Source: Rhodospirillaceae bacterium
Lineage (GTDB): Bacteria; Pseudomonadota; Alphaproteobacteria; UBA8366; Aestuariispiraceae
Assembly (NCBI GenBank): GCA_002709955.1
Contig: PAQY01000004.1
Coordinates: forward strand, 66,714-130,713
Direction: 5' to 3'
Length of the DNA stretch: 64,000 bases
Shown here: positions 19,276-29,245 of the stretch, one piece after another
Layout: each line of letters opens with the position of its first letter
Numbering within the stretch: the stretch's first letter is position 1
The notes under the pieces: model-generated
Database searches by the model: none
Told to the model about the DNA's origin: nothing
The model's input: the letters and a program-made list of their open reading frames with translations, nothing else
Position numbers and translations under genes: made by a program

Positions 19276-20454
19276 ATGAGCGTATTGAACCACAGCACAG
19301 TTCTTATAGTAGAGGATCAATTACAGATCCGAAGCCTGTTGTCTTCCGTGCTGCGCACATTCGGGGTGGGCAATATCCTGCGCGCGTCCAATGGGGCGGA
19401 AGCAATTGAACTGTTGCGCACCATGGCGCGGGATCCAACGGCGGCAGGTGCGGGCCGCGTGGATGCCATTCTGTCTGATTGGGTGATGCATCCTGTGGAT
19501 GGGGCCATGCTGTTGCGCTGGGTCCGCAAACACAAGGAATCCCCCAATCGCTTTATGCCCTTTGTCATGATCACGGCATTTTCTGATCCGGCCCGCGTTC
19601 AATTGTCGCGGGAATTGGGTGTCACGGAATTTCTCAGCAAACCCTTTTCGGCGCAATCGGTTGCGGTGCATCTGATGGCGGCCCTGAAAGACAAAAGGCG
19701 CTATGTCCGGATCGGCAGCTTCTTTGGACCGGACCGTCGGCGCCGTGAAACCCTCAGCCCGGAAGAGCGTCGGGACGCCGAAGAATCCGATCAGGCAAAG
19801 GGTGTCACCTTCTATGATCCGCCCGCAGACATGCGCCGCCGCTTTGCATCCGCAGAAATCAATGTCGAACAGATTGTCGCGATGCAGCGGGAAATGGACA
19901 GCTGGTCAGAAGATTTCCGCGATTGGACGCTGGATTTTATCAAACAGATTGAAAGCGCCCTTGCCTCCTGTCGTCGGTCTGAAACGGCGGATCGCAGGCG
20001 ACCCTTTAACGCCATTAATTTCCTGGCCCATGAAATGCGGGGGCAGGGGGGGACATTTGGCTATCCGCTGGTGACCCAGGTTGCGCGGTCCTTGTTTGAC
20101 CTGACGCTGCATAATCTGGATCGGTCCGATGCCTGTTGCGACCTGATTGAGGAACATCTGCGCATCCTGAAAGCGGTGGTCCGCGACAAGATCAAAGGCG
20201 ATGGCGGCATTGTCGGGCGCGAGCTGCTGCGTGAGTTACAGCGCGCTAATGGGAAATTCTTGCGCAATTCATCCGGCCTGCAATATGTCAGCCGCGCGTT
20301 TCAGGAATCCAATGCCAATGCCTTGGACGAACCTGAGAAGCCAAAACAAAAGCGCCCGCCCCCCCGCAAGCATTTGTTGTCTGATGACGGGGACAGCACG
20401 GAGGTGGAGATTGTTGATGCCGAAGTGTCACATCCGCATGATACAACCGACTAG
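19276..20454 (+). CDS. Response regulator with C-terminal Hpt-like domain
   Basis: 392 residues. The receiver domain spans residues 1-140: acidic VEDQ, phosphoacceptor Asp68 in LSDWVMHP, and Lys122 in EFLSKPFS. A linker carries FFGPDRRRR (149-157), the same tail as in the regulator at 7483-8025. Residues 195-330 are helical and contain AHEMRGQGGTFG, with His252. This matches the H-x-(L/M)-(K/R)-G-x-(G/A) pattern of histidine phosphotransfer domains. A receiver plus Hpt protein would pass phosphate within a relay. It starts 51 bases after the agmatinase gene; the functional link is unknown. Confidence 0.82.
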   Translation: MSVLNHSTVLIVEDQLQIRSLLSSVLRTFGVGNILRASNGAEAIELLRTMARDPTAAGAGRVDAILSDWVMHPVDGAMLLRWVRKHKESPNRFMPFVMITAFSDPARVQLSRELGVTEFLSKPFSAQSVAVHLMAALKDKRRYVRIGSFFGPDRRRRETLSPEERRDAEESDQAKGVTFYDPPADMRRRFASAEINVEQIVAMQREMDSWSEDFRDWTLDFIKQIESALASCRRSETADRRRPFNAINFLAHEMRGQGGTFGYPLVTQVARSLFDLTLHNLDRSDACCDLIEEHLRILKAVVRDKIKGDGGIVGRELLRELQRANGKFLRNSSGLQYVSRAFQESNANALDEPEKPKQKRPPPRKHLLSDDGDSTEVEIVDAEVSHPHDTTD

Positions 20455-20646
20455 GGCATTTTACAGCACGCCCTGTCATTCATGAGTCATTTTCAAATCG
20501 CACGCTTCTGTGCCATAGTTACTTCAGTATTTGGGGACGGCATTCAATTCATGCTGCCTTCTCGTGCCAGAAACTGCGCGTTCCCGCGCGCTGGCGGCAA
20601 CGTCGATTAGGGCCTATTGGGGGTCGATAGGTTTGGGAGAGGCAGG

Positions 20647-21879
20647 ATGGAAGGCTATACACGAACCGGTCGCGGGGATAATGCCCGCGTTCTGATCTAT
20701 TCCCATGATACCTTTGGGCTGGGCCATTTGCGCCGCTGTCGGGCCATCGCGCATCATCTGGTGGAAAAGAACAAGGATGTCACGGTCCTGATCCTGACGG
20801 GATCATCGATCATCGGCAGCTTCGATTTTCGCAGCCGCGTAGATTTTGTCCGGGTTCCGGGTGTGATCAAGCTGCGCAATGGTGATTACACCCCGCTGCA
20901 ACTGCATATCGACATTGAAGATACTCTGGCGCTGCGGGAATCCATCATCCGCCACACGGCCAGCATGTTCGACCCCGACCTGTTCATTGTCGATAAGGAA
21001 CCGTTGGGCCTGCGCGGTGAAGTGGAAGAAACCCTGCATGTCATGCGGGATCGGGGGGTGCCGACGGTCCTTGGGCTGCGCGATGTAATGGATGACCCGG
21101 ATCTGTTGGAACCGGAATGGGAACGCAAGAATGTCATGCCCGCCCTGCAGGATCTGTTTGATGCGATATGGGTCTATGGCCTGCCACAGATTCATGATCC
21201 GCTGGCGGGAATCAACGTGCCTGATTCCGTGCGCCGCAAAATGACCTATACCGGGTATTTGCGGCGGGAGGTGTCCAGTGATGGCAACTTGTCCCAGCCT
21301 GCAAAAATTGACAGTCCCTATATCCTGGTCACCCCCGGCGGCGGTGGCGATGGTGAAGTGATGGTGGATTGGGTGATCCGTGCCTATGAGGCGGATCGCC
21401 AGCAACCCTATCCCGCGCTGATCGTGCTGGGTCCCTTCATGCCGTCGGAAACCCAGGCGCAATTCATCGAACGGGCAACCGTCCTGGATGATGTCGAGGT
21501 GATAACCTTTGACGCCCATATGGAAAGCCTGATGTCCGAAGCCGTCGGCGTTGTCGCGATGGGTGGGTACAATACCTTCTGTGAGATCATGAGCTTTGAT
21601 AAGCGCGCCCTGATCGTGCCGCGCACGGTGCCCCGGCGGGAACAGTTTATTCGGGCAAAACGGTTTCAGGAACTGAACCTGGTATCGATGTTAGCCACGG
21701 AAAAGCAGGCGGATGTCAGCGCAATGATCACCGCGCTGCGCCATTTGCCGCAACAGCCCAAGCCGTCAGAGGTTGTCGTGCCCGGCCTGATGGATGGACT
21801 GGAAAATGTGGATCGTCTGGCCCGCCGCTGGATCGAACGGCCCCGGCGCGCCCTCACTTTGGCAGAAAAACGAGCCTAA
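20647..21879 (+). CDS. Glycosyltransferase, MurG/COG4671-like
   Basis: About 410 residues from ATG 20647. A TTG ten codons upstream is less likely because GGGAGAGG sits correctly before the ATG. Two Rossmann halves are visible: ARVLIYSHDTFGLGHLRRCR at the start and LVTPGGGGDGEVMVDW near the middle. A C-terminal nucleotide-sugar site is suggested by VVAMGGYNTFCEIMSFDKRA, followed by LIVPRTVPRREQ. This is the GT-B fold of MurG-like transferases. It opens a cluster of six sugar-related genes that overlap or nearly overlap. Donor and acceptor are unknown. Confidence 0.78.
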   Translation: MEGYTRTGRGDNARVLIYSHDTFGLGHLRRCRAIAHHLVEKNKDVTVLILTGSSIIGSFDFRSRVDFVRVPGVIKLRNGDYTPLQLHIDIEDTLALRESIIRHTASMFDPDLFIVDKEPLGLRGEVEETLHVMRDRGVPTVLGLRDVMDDPDLLEPEWERKNVMPALQDLFDAIWVYGLPQIHDPLAGINVPDSVRRKMTYTGYLRREVSSDGNLSQPAKIDSPYILVTPGGGGDGEVMVDWVIRAYEADRQQPYPALIVLGPFMPSETQAQFIERATVLDDVEVITFDAHMESLMSEAVGVVAMGGYNTFCEIMSFDKRALIVPRTVPRREQFIRAKRFQELNLVSMLATEKQADVSAMITALRHLPQQPKPSEVVVPGLMDGLENVDRLARRWIERPRRALTLAEKRA

Positions 21880-21885
21880 ACTTCG

Positions 21886-23121
21886 ATGACAGGTCCTGTT
21901 GCTTTTGTTCTGAAGGGCTATCCCCGGCTGTCGGAAACCTTTATCGCGCAGGAGATTTTGGGCCTGGAGCGACGCGGCCTGGACATCCGCTTGATATCGT
22001 TGCGTCACCCGACAGATACGGCGACCCATCCGGTCCATGCGGAAATTCGGGCACCTGTTTCCTATCTGCCGGAATATCTGCATGCACAGCCCGTGCGGGT
22101 CTGGCGGGGATGGCGCAAGGCGCGGAAACTGCCTGGTTACAGGGACGCCTGGGCCGCGTTGATTGCTGATGTCAAACGGGACAGAACGCGCAATCGCCTG
22201 CGCCGGTTCGGCCAGGCCTGTGTTCTGGCAGCGGAACTGCCGCAGGATGTGGTGCGATTGCATTTTCATTTCCTGCACACACCAGCCTCCGTCACGCGCT
22301 ATGCCGCAATCATGCGCCAATTGCCCTATAGCGGGTCCGCCCATGCCAAGGATATCTGGACCTCCCCCGATTGGGAAATTCGTGAGAAACTGGCGCAGTG
22401 TGACTGGCTGGTGACCTGCACCGCCAGCGGGGCCGAACACTTGCGCAAGCTGGCCCCCTATCCGGATCGGGTCGCCCTGCAATATCATGGCATCGATTTG
22501 AACAGGTTTCCCCTGCCGGATCGAAAGACACAGTCGGCGCAGGGACCGGTTAAGATCGTGTCTGTGGGTCGCGCCGTTCCCAAAAAGGGATTTGGTGATC
22601 TGCTGGTAGCCCTGTCCCAAATCCCGAAAGGTCTGGATTGGCGGCTTGTTCATATCGGCGGGGGGAAACTGCTGGCGTCGCTGAAACAACAGGCCGTCGA
22701 TCTGCACGTATATGATCGCATTGAATGGCGCGGGCCACAGCCCCAGACAGCCGTGCTGGACGCCTTGCGTCAGGCAGATATTTTTGTGTTGGCCAGCAAG
22801 ATTGCCAAAGACGGGGACCGGGATGGCCTGCCTAATGTGTTGATGGAAGCGCAAAGTCAGGGTGTGGCGGTGGTGGCGACGGAAGTATCGGCCATTCCAG
22901 AATTGATTGAACAGCAGAAGACCGGCTTGTTGGTGCCACCGGGCGACCCCGTGGCCCTATCGGCGGCCTTGGAAAAATTGATCCGGGATCAAACCCTGCG
23001 ACAGGAATTGGGTCAGGCTGGCGCGAAACGGGTGCGCCAATCCTTTAATGCGGCCCATGAATTGGATATTCTGGCGCGGCGCTTTGGTCTGCAACCGGAA
23101 GACCGGCCTGATGATCGATAA
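21886..23121 (+). CDS. Glycosyltransferase family 4
   Basis: 411 residues, GT-B fold. The N-terminal half begins VLKGYPRLSETFIAQEILGL, a form typical of exopolysaccharide GT4 enzymes. The C-terminal half has VSVGRAVPKKGFGDLL and the donor-binding GLPNVLMEAQSQGVAVVATE with GLLVPPGDP, including the EX7E-type region. It starts 6 bases after the preceding transferase and ends 11 bases inside the next gene, so the set is co-translated. Likely retains the donor configuration; the sugar is unknown. Confidence 0.85.
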   Translation: MTGPVAFVLKGYPRLSETFIAQEILGLERRGLDIRLISLRHPTDTATHPVHAEIRAPVSYLPEYLHAQPVRVWRGWRKARKLPGYRDAWAALIADVKRDRTRNRLRRFGQACVLAAELPQDVVRLHFHFLHTPASVTRYAAIMRQLPYSGSAHAKDIWTSPDWEIREKLAQCDWLVTCTASGAEHLRKLAPYPDRVALQYHGIDLNRFPLPDRKTQSAQGPVKIVSVGRAVPKKGFGDLLVALSQIPKGLDWRLVHIGGGKLLASLKQQAVDLHVYDRIEWRGPQPQTAVLDALRQADIFVLASKIAKDGDRDGLPNVLMEAQSQGVAVVATEVSAIPELIEQQKTGLLVPPGDPVALSAALEKLIRDQTLRQELGQAGAKRVRQSFNAAHELDILARRFGLQPEDRPDDR

Positions 23122-24262
23122 GCTGGCCCCTGCGAAAGTCGCCTTTTATGCCCCGCTGAAACCGCCGGGCCATTCGACCCCATCGGGTGATCGTCGCTTT
23201 GCCAGATTACTGATGCGCGCCCTGCGGCAGGGTGGGTTTCAGGTTGATCTGGCCAGCAGCCTGCGCAGTCGCAATGGGGACGGGGATGCCACACGACAAC
23301 AGCAGATAGAGGCGCGGGCCGCGCGGCTGATCCCTAAGCTTCTGGCGCGTTATGCCCAGAACCCGCCCGACATATGGTTCACCTATCACCTGTATCACAA
23401 GGCCCCGGATTTATTGGGGCCTGCCATTAGCCGCGCGCTGAACATTCCCTATGTGGTTGCCGAAGCCAGCGTTGCCCCTGCGAAAGGGTCCGGGCCCTGG
23501 GCGCGGGGATATCGGCTGTGCCTGGATGCGCTTGATCAGGCGGCACTGGTTCTGCAGCCCAATCCAAAGGATTTTGCAGGGGTCGCCCCGTCTTTACGGT
23601 CCAGCGCGGATCAGGTCGCCCTGCCACCCTTTCTGGATGCAAGGCTGGAAGGCGCGCCCTTTACCCATCTGGTTGACCATCGCACCGCCTGGGCGGCGCG
23701 TTTGTCCCTGCCAATGGACGTGCCCTGGTTGATTGCAACCGGCATGATGCGCGATGGCGACAAGAAACAGTCCTTCTTGGTGTTGTCTAAGGCCCTGCAA
23801 CAGCTTGGCCCAGCCAATCTGCGCCTGATCCTGGTTGGCGATGGCCCGGCGAGGGCGGAGATCACAGCGGCCTTTGCCGGGGAGGGTCGCGTCTGTTTTG
23901 CCGGAATGCTGGACGCCCGGGCGTTGCGCCAGTTGAATGCCGCCTGTGATCTGTATGTCTGGCCTGCCGTGGGGGAGGCGTTCGGCATGGCCCCACTGGA
24001 AGCACAGGCTGTGGGTTTACCGGTGGTGATTGGGGATCGCCCAGGGGTACGTGCCATGGTGCAGGACGGCGAAACGGGATTGCTGACCCCGGAAGGGGAT
24101 GCGCTGGCATTGGCACGCGCGATCGAAACGCTGTTGGCGGACCCGTTACGACGGGGGGAAATGGCGCAGGCAGCCCGCGCCCATATTCAGGCCCATCATG
24201 ATATATCCAGCGCGGCGTTGTTGTTACGGGATGCCTTGTCACCGTTGATTAAGGGGCGTTGA
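23111..24262 (+). CDS. Glycosyltransferase family 4 (second)
   Basis: 383 residues from ATG 23111, which overlaps the end of the previous transferase by 11 bases. A longer frame back to 23048 lies entirely inside that gene and is not needed. The protein begins KVAFYAPLKPPGHSTPSGDR. The C-terminal donor site is AFGMAPLEAQAVGLPVVIGD followed by GLLTPEGDALAL, with LILVGDGPARAEI before it. A standard GT-B retaining enzyme by motif. Its distance from the other GT4 suggests that the operon adds at least two different sugars. Confidence 0.85.
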   Translation: MIDKLAPAKVAFYAPLKPPGHSTPSGDRRFARLLMRALRQGGFQVDLASSLRSRNGDGDATRQQQIEARAARLIPKLLARYAQNPPDIWFTYHLYHKAPDLLGPAISRALNIPYVVAEASVAPAKGSGPWARGYRLCLDALDQAALVLQPNPKDFAGVAPSLRSSADQVALPPFLDARLEGAPFTHLVDHRTAWAARLSLPMDVPWLIATGMMRDGDKKQSFLVLSKALQQLGPANLRLILVGDGPARAEITAAFAGEGRVCFAGMLDARALRQLNAACDLYVWPAVGEAFGMAPLEAQAVGLPVVIGDRPGVRAMVQDGETGLLTPEGDALALARAIETLLADPLRRGEMAQAARAHIQAHHDISSAALLLRDALSPLIKGR

Positions 24263-24264
24263 CC

Positions 24265-24876
24265 ATGACAATACGCCTTGCCCTGATCCGCCATGGCCCG
24301 ACCGACTGGAATGCGGAAAAAAGATTACAGGGCCGCATCGACACCCATCTGAGTCTGGCAGGGCGGGCGCGTGTGTCTGGCTATCGGGTACCGTCTGCGA
24401 TGATGTCATTTCAACGGTATTGCAGCCCGATGATTCGCGCCCAGGAAACCGCACAGATCCTGTTTGGGGATGGTCCATGGGCAACCGCACCGGAACTGAC
24501 TGAAATCAGTTATGGGGACTGGGAAGGGCATATCTTGTCGGACCTGCGTCAGGAATTGGGGGAGGAAATGCGCCTGAATGAGGCACGGGGACTGGATTTC
24601 TGTGCCCCTGGTGGGGAAAGCCCCCGGATGGTTCAGGCCCGCCTTGCCCCCTTGCTGCGCCGCTGTGCCCAGGCGGGAGAGGATGTGCTGGCGATCACCC
24701 ATAAGGGGGTTATCCGGGCGATTTATGCCTGGGCGGCGGGATGGGATATGACCGGTAAAATCCCGGACCGTTTGCGCTGGGATGCGGTTCATCTGTTCAC
24801 CTTGGATCCCACGGGCGTGCCCCATATTATGCAGTTGAATACCCCGCTGGGCCCAGCCACACAGGGGTCAATATGA
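24265..24876 (+). CDS. Histidine phosphatase family protein
   Basis: 203 residues. The phosphoglycerate mutase-like motif LIRHGPTDWN holds the catalytic His, and ITHKGVIRA near residue 147 holds the second His. SYGDWEG is the usual acid-containing loop. It starts two bases after the preceding stop and overlaps the next gene as ATGA. In a sugar operon such enzymes often remove phosphate from a sugar phosphate, as in alpha-ribazole phosphatase or heptose phosphatases; this role is inferred from position only. Confidence 0.83.
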   Translation: MTIRLALIRHGPTDWNAEKRLQGRIDTHLSLAGRARVSGYRVPSAMMSFQRYCSPMIRAQETAQILFGDGPWATAPELTEISYGDWEGHILSDLRQELGEEMRLNEARGLDFCAPGGESPRMVQARLAPLLRRCAQAGEDVLAITHKGVIRAIYAWAAGWDMTGKIPDRLRWDAVHLFTLDPTGVPHIMQLNTPLGPATQGSI

Positions 24877-26045
24877 TCAATAAGCCCCGACTGCTGTTTC
24901 ATGTGCAACATATGTTGGGGATCGGCCATCGCATTCGCGCTGAGCGAATTGCCGTGGCCTGTGTTGAGGCTGGATTTGATGTCACCCTTATAGAGGGGGG
25001 CGTTCCCGCCCTGGAATGTGACACGCCCCCAGGTCTGACGCGGGTGCAATTGCCCCCGGCGCGGGCGGCGGATGCGGCGTTTTCCGCCGTGGTTGATGCG
25101 GATACGGGGCAGATCGTCGATGATGCCTGGCGGGCGCGGCGTCTGGCGGCCAGCCTGGCGGCGCTTGAAACCTGCCAGCCCGATATCTTGCTGGTGGAAG
25201 GTTTTCCCTTCGCGCGACGGGCCTTTCGGTTTGAACTGATCCCGCTGGTCCAGCAGGCCCGGACAAGGGGCGCGCGAACGGCTGTGTCGGTTCGCGATAT
25301 TCTGGTCATGCGGTCTGATTCCTTGAAGGTCGCACAAATTGCGGAAATGGCACGGTCGTTGTTTGACACGGTTCTGGTGCATGGGGATCCTGGTTTTGCG
25401 CAATTGGTCGACAGCTTCCCAGCGGCTGCCGTGCTGGCGGATCGACTGGTCTATACCGGCATTGTATCTCCCCCACCCCCAGCAGCAATTTTAGATTTCC
25501 CCACTTCTGAGCAAGTGGGGGAGGTTATCGTTTCCTGTGGCGGGGGGGCAGTGGGCGGGGCCTTAATCCGGGCGGCGGTGGCGGCGCGGCCCCTGTCGCG
25601 TCTGGCAGATCGGACATGGCGCATATTAATCGGTCCCAATCTGCCGCCAGAGGATCGGGCGGTTCTGGATGCGCTGCCAACTGGGATTATAGTGGAAGCG
25701 GCGCGCCACGATTTCACATCCCTTTTGGCCGGGGCTGCCCTGTCGATCAGTCAGGCCGGGTATAATACGGTTGCGGATCTGGCGGTGACGGGCTGTCCAT
25801 CAGTGCTGGTTCCCTTTGCCGGGCCAGGGGGTAAGGAAACCGAACAGCCCATGCGCGCGGCTCTGTTGGCGGCTGCTGGGCGGGTGATCTGTCTGCCGGA
25901 ACAGGACCTGACGCCCGGCAGATTGGCACAGGCGGTGGACCGGGCGTTGGCCCTGCCCAGACAAAGCCAGTCCCCCTATCGCCTGCAGGGGGCCACACAA
26001 TCCGCCGCCGCCTTGATGGATCTGCTTGGGGGAGAGGGACAATGA
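24873..26045 (+). CDS. Glycosyltransferase, MurG-like (second of this type)
   Basis: 390 residues. The N-terminal LLFHVQHMLGIGHRIRAERI resembles the SHDTFGLGHLRRCR start of the transferase at 20647, so the two are distant relatives of the COG4671/MurG type. The C-terminal half has VIVSCGGGAVGGALI and the donor site AALSISQAGYNTVADLAVTG, then VLVPFAGPGGKETEQ. Overlaps its neighbours at both ends (ATGA). A perfect inverted repeat of 7-8 bases around 25499-25521 lies inside the gene and probably has no role. Confidence 0.78.
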   Translation: MINKPRLLFHVQHMLGIGHRIRAERIAVACVEAGFDVTLIEGGVPALECDTPPGLTRVQLPPARAADAAFSAVVDADTGQIVDDAWRARRLAASLAALETCQPDILLVEGFPFARRAFRFELIPLVQQARTRGARTAVSVRDILVMRSDSLKVAQIAEMARSLFDTVLVHGDPGFAQLVDSFPAAAVLADRLVYTGIVSPPPPAAILDFPTSEQVGEVIVSCGGGAVGGALIRAAVAARPLSRLADRTWRILIGPNLPPEDRAVLDALPTGIIVEAARHDFTSLLAGAALSISQAGYNTVADLAVTGCPSVLVPFAGPGGKETEQPMRAALLAAAGRVICLPEQDLTPGRLAQAVDRALALPRQSQSPYRLQGATQSAAALMDLLGGEGQ

Positions 26046-26803
26046 CGGGTTGGGATGCCTTGCGTCAGGAATTGGATCTATGGCACCGCACCGGGGTTCA
26101 GGCCCGGCTGTGGTGGCGGGATGATGATGCCCGCGCGGCAACGGTGGAATTGGATCAATTATTGACCGTCGCCCAGGACCTTCCCCTGGCATTGGCAGTT
26201 ATTCCGGTTGGGCTGGACCCATCGCTGATCGCCAGGATGCAGGGGATGAACAGGGTTTCAATTCTGCCCCATGGCTATGCCCATACCAATCATGAACCGG
26301 CAGATCGCAAAAAGGCTGAATTCGGGGCCGGTCGGGATATCACCCAGGCCGTATCGGAACTGCGCCGGTCCCTGGCGCTGTTGCAGGATGCGTTTGGGGA
26401 TCAGGTCTTCCCCTTATTCGTGCCGCCCTGGAACCGCATCGCACCCAAGATTGCCGACTGTGTTGCCGATGCCGGGCTGAAGGGTGTTTCCACCTTCACA
26501 GACCGGTCGCCCAATCGCAGGGTGCCGGGTCTGAACACGCATGTTGATATCCTGGATTGGAAGGCCAAGAAAAAGAGTGGTCACGCCCGGTTTCTGGGGG
26601 AGGAGGCCGTGCTGGCCGATCTTGTCGGCGCCTTGGCAAGGCGTCGGATCGTGACGCCCGACACCGATGGAACAGAAGCGGTGGGGCTGTTGACCCATCA
26701 CCTGGAGCATGATCAGGACAGTTGGGATTTTTTGGCGACTCTGGTCCGGTTTATTCAGGACCATCCAGGGGTCAGATGGATTTCCGCCGCCCAGGGTCTT
26801 TGA
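26042..26803 (+). CDS. Polysaccharide deacetylase family protein
   Basis: 253 residues with carbohydrate esterase 4-like motifs: the metal and base Asp pair in WWRDDDARA, the metal histidines in LPHGYAHTNHE, and the substrate wall LFVPPWNRIAP. The Arg/Asp/His order matches the short alphaproteobacterial polysaccharide deacetylases. No signal peptide is evident, so it probably acts on a cytoplasmic intermediate or lipid-linked sugar. Its start overlaps the previous transferase stop. A deacetylase next to four transferases suggests an amino-sugar in the glycan. Confidence 0.82.
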   Translation: MTGWDALRQELDLWHRTGVQARLWWRDDDARAATVELDQLLTVAQDLPLALAVIPVGLDPSLIARMQGMNRVSILPHGYAHTNHEPADRKKAEFGAGRDITQAVSELRRSLALLQDAFGDQVFPLFVPPWNRIAPKIADCVADAGLKGVSTFTDRSPNRRVPGLNTHVDILDWKAKKKSGHARFLGEEAVLADLVGALARRRIVTPDTDGTEAVGLLTHHLEHDQDSWDFLATLVRFIQDHPGVRWISAAQGL

Positions 26804-26815
26804 GGACGCATTGAT

Positions 26816-27328
26816 ATGACCAGATTATACTATCTGAAAACGCCCTTGCTGTGGGACCTTTTACGGGGGGGTCTGGGACTGGCGGTCACGGTGCTGCCCC
26901 TTATCTTGCTGGACAATATTCTGCCGGTCATTGTCGTTGTACTGGTGGCGATTTCGGGACTTTTTGTCGTGTTTATTGCCAGAATTGCCCTTCGCCACAA
27001 AACGGAAATCCAACTGACGCAAGATGGGATCATGATGGTCACGCCGCTGGGGCGTAAGGAAATTGCCTGGTTGGACATGACGGCGGTTACCTTATCCTAT
27101 TTCTCCACATCCAGATCCGGGGCTGGAAAAGGGGTTATGACACTAAAATTAAAAGCGGGAGACACGATAATACGCATCGACTCCAGCCTGAATGGCTTTG
27201 ATACTGTGGTGAAACAGGTTGCGTGGGTCTGCTCAAAAGTCCCCGTTGCGATTAGCCCAACGACAGTGCACAATTTTGACGCAATGGGGGTGCCCATCGT
27301 GGGGGATGATCCCCCGGATGCGGGTTAG
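26816..27328 (+). CDS. Small membrane protein, unknown, with PH-like soluble domain
   Basis: 170 residues. Two adjacent transmembrane helices (about 20-38 and 40-62) are followed by a beta-rich soluble domain of about 100 residues (KTEIQLTQDGIMMVTPLGRK then AWLDMTAVTLSYF). Such two-helix plus strand-rich layouts are seen in bacterial PH-like (DUF304) proteins, which I suggest only tentatively. It begins 12 bases after the deacetylase with a GAGGA site, so it is probably the last gene of the glycan operon. Confidence 0.6.
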   Translation: MTRLYYLKTPLLWDLLRGGLGLAVTVLPLILLDNILPVIVVVLVAISGLFVVFIARIALRHKTEIQLTQDGIMMVTPLGRKEIAWLDMTAVTLSYFSTSRSGAGKGVMTLKLKAGDTIIRIDSSLNGFDTVVKQVAWVCSKVPVAISPTTVHNFDAMGVPIVGDDPPDAG

Positions 27329-27361
27329 GAACATAGAATACCAGGGGGACGCGGAAGCACT

Positions 27362-29245
27362 ATGGTCGGGGATTTGTTGACGGTAGAAGATCTTCGCATC
27401 GGCTTTCGCATGATGGAAGGATCGGTAGAGGCGGTTAAGGGCGTTTCCTTTCGGGTGCCGCCGGGTGGCACCGTGGCCCTGGTCGGGGAATCCGGGTCAG
27501 GAAAATCCGTGATCAGCCAGGCGATTATGGGAATTTTGCCCAAAGCGGCCGAAATCACCGGCGGGTCGATTGTGTTCAACGATCCCCGCATTGAAAATTC
27601 CAGCGTCGATATCGCCAAGCTGGATCGCGATGGCGCGGCAATGCGCAAAATTCGCGGTGGTCGGATATCGATCATCTTTCAGGAACCGATGACGGCCCTG
27701 TCGCCCCTGCACACGGTCGGCAATCAGATTGGGGAGGCGGTGGAACTGCACCGCAATTGCAACGCTGCGGAGGTTCAGGACCTGTCGCGCGATATGCTGC
27801 GCATGGTGGGTTTCCCCGATCCGGACCGCGCCTTGCGGACCTATCCGTTTGAACTGTCGGGCGGGTTGCGCCAGCGGGCGATGATCGCGATGGCGCTGGT
27901 CTGTCATCCGTCCTTGCTGATCGCAGACGAGCCGACGACCGCGCTGGATGTCACAATCCAGGCGCAAATCCTGAAATTGATGCGCGATTTGCAAAAAGAA
28001 TTGGGCATGGCGGTTCTGATGATCACCCATGACCTGGGCGTGGTTGCCAATATGGCCGAAGAAATTGTCGTCATGTATCATGGCCAGGTCATGGAATATG
28101 GCACGCTGGATCATATTTTCCGCGATCCGCAGCACCCCTATCTGAAGGCGCTGTTGCATGCGGTGCCGCGGTTCAACATGAAACCGGGGGAGCGTCTGAT
28201 TCCCATCCGGGAAATTGAGACGAAATCAACCGCCCTGCATGAAGATCGCCCTGCGCGCCCGGTTGCCGATCCTGTAAAACCAATCCTGTCTGTGTCTGGG
28301 ATCACGAAGACATTTTCGATCCGCAAAGGCGGGTTGATCGGCACGTCCATGCCGGTGCGGGCGGTGGATGATGTCAGCTTCACGGTCCATCGCGGGGAAT
28401 GCCTGGGGCTGGTCGGGGAAAGCGGCTGTGGCAAGACCACCCTGTCGAAGATCATGATGCGCGCATTAAGCCCGGATGGTGGCGCGATTTCTTATTATGA
28501 TGGCAAAAGCGATATCGACCTGCTGAAACTGGCGGGCGACGATCTTTTCCAGTTCCGCCGCACCATGCAGTTCATGTTCCAGGACCCGTTCTCGTCGCTT
28601 AATCCCCGCATGACGGTGCTGGATATCCTGACCGAACCTTTGACCATTCATGGCATTGGCACGATAGAGGAGCGTCGGCGGAAAGCGGCGACCCTGATGG
28701 ATCTGGTCGGCCTGGATATGCGCCATTTAAAGCGCTATCCCCACAGTTTTTCCGGTGGGCAGCGTCAACGCATCGGCATTGCCCGCGCCCTGGCGCTGAA
28801 TCCGGAAATCCTGATCTGTGATGAACCGGTATCCGCGCTGGATGTGTCAATCCAGGCACAGATATTGAACCTGTTGAAGGATTTACAGCGCGATCTGGGG
28901 CTGACCTATATCTTTATCAGTCACAATCTGGCTGTGGTGGATTACATCGCCGACCGTATTGCCGTGATGTGCCGGGGGCGGCTGGTGGAAATCGCGCCCC
29001 GGGACCTGTTGTTTAAGAATCCGGTCCATCCCTATACGCAGGGCCTGCTGCGGGCGGTGCCGGAACCTAATCCAGACCGCCCGCTGAATTTCGCACAATT
29101 GATGGACGACAAGGCTTCTAACCCTGCCCTGTGGCCAGCACCCTTTACCGATGATGCCGATCACCGCCCGGTATTTCACGATCTGGGGGGCGGTCATTTC
29201 GTGCGGGCGCTGGACGGTGCCGCGCTGCAAAGGAGTGCCGCATGA
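27362..29245 (+). CDS. Peptide-type ABC transporter, fused double ATPase subunit
   Basis: 627 residues: two complete ATPase domains in one chain. Domain 1 has Walker [10 protein letters not shown], signature LSGGLRQR and Walker [13 protein letters not shown]. Domain 2 has [17 protein letters not shown] and [12 protein letters not shown]. Each domain ends with the Cys-poor oligopeptide extension ([12 protein letters not shown] and [12 protein letters not shown]) typical of DppD/DppF and YejF. First gene of a four-gene importer operon; its stop overlaps the next start as ATGA. Confidence 0.9.
   Translation: MVGDLLTVEDLRIGFRMMEGSVEAVKGVSFRVPPGGTVALVGESGSGKSVISQAIMGILPKAAEITGGSIVFNDPRIENSSVDIAKLDRDGAAMRKIRGGRISIIFQEPMTALSPLHTVGNQIGEAVELHRNCNAAEVQDLSRDMLRMVGFPDPDRALRTYPFELSGGLRQRAMIAMALVCHPSLLIADEPTTALDVTIQAQILKLMRDLQKELGMAVLMITHDLGVVANMAEEIVVMYHGQVMEYGTLDHIFRDPQHPYLKALLHAVPRFNMKPGERLIPIREIETKSTALHEDRPARPVADPVKPILSVSGITKTFSIRKGGLIGTSMPVRAVDDVSFTVHRGECLGLVGESGCGKTTLSKIMMRALSPDGGAISYYDGKSDIDLLKLAGDDLFQFRRTMQFMFQDPFSSLNPRMTVLDILTEPLTIHGIGTIEERRRKAATLMDLVGLDMRHLKRYPHSFSGGQRQRIGIARALALNPEILICDEPVSALDVSIQAQILNLLKDLQRDLGLTYIFISHNLAVVDYIADRIAVMCRGRLVEIAPRDLLFKNPVHPYTQGLLRAVPEPNPDRPLNFAQLMDDKASNPALWPAPFTDDADHRPVFHDLGGGHFVRALDGAALQRSAA

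Noticed and set aside
25499-25521. Hairpin inside the MurG-like gene as a terminator
   Set aside because: It is in a conserved-length reading frame, has no T tract, and the operon continues.
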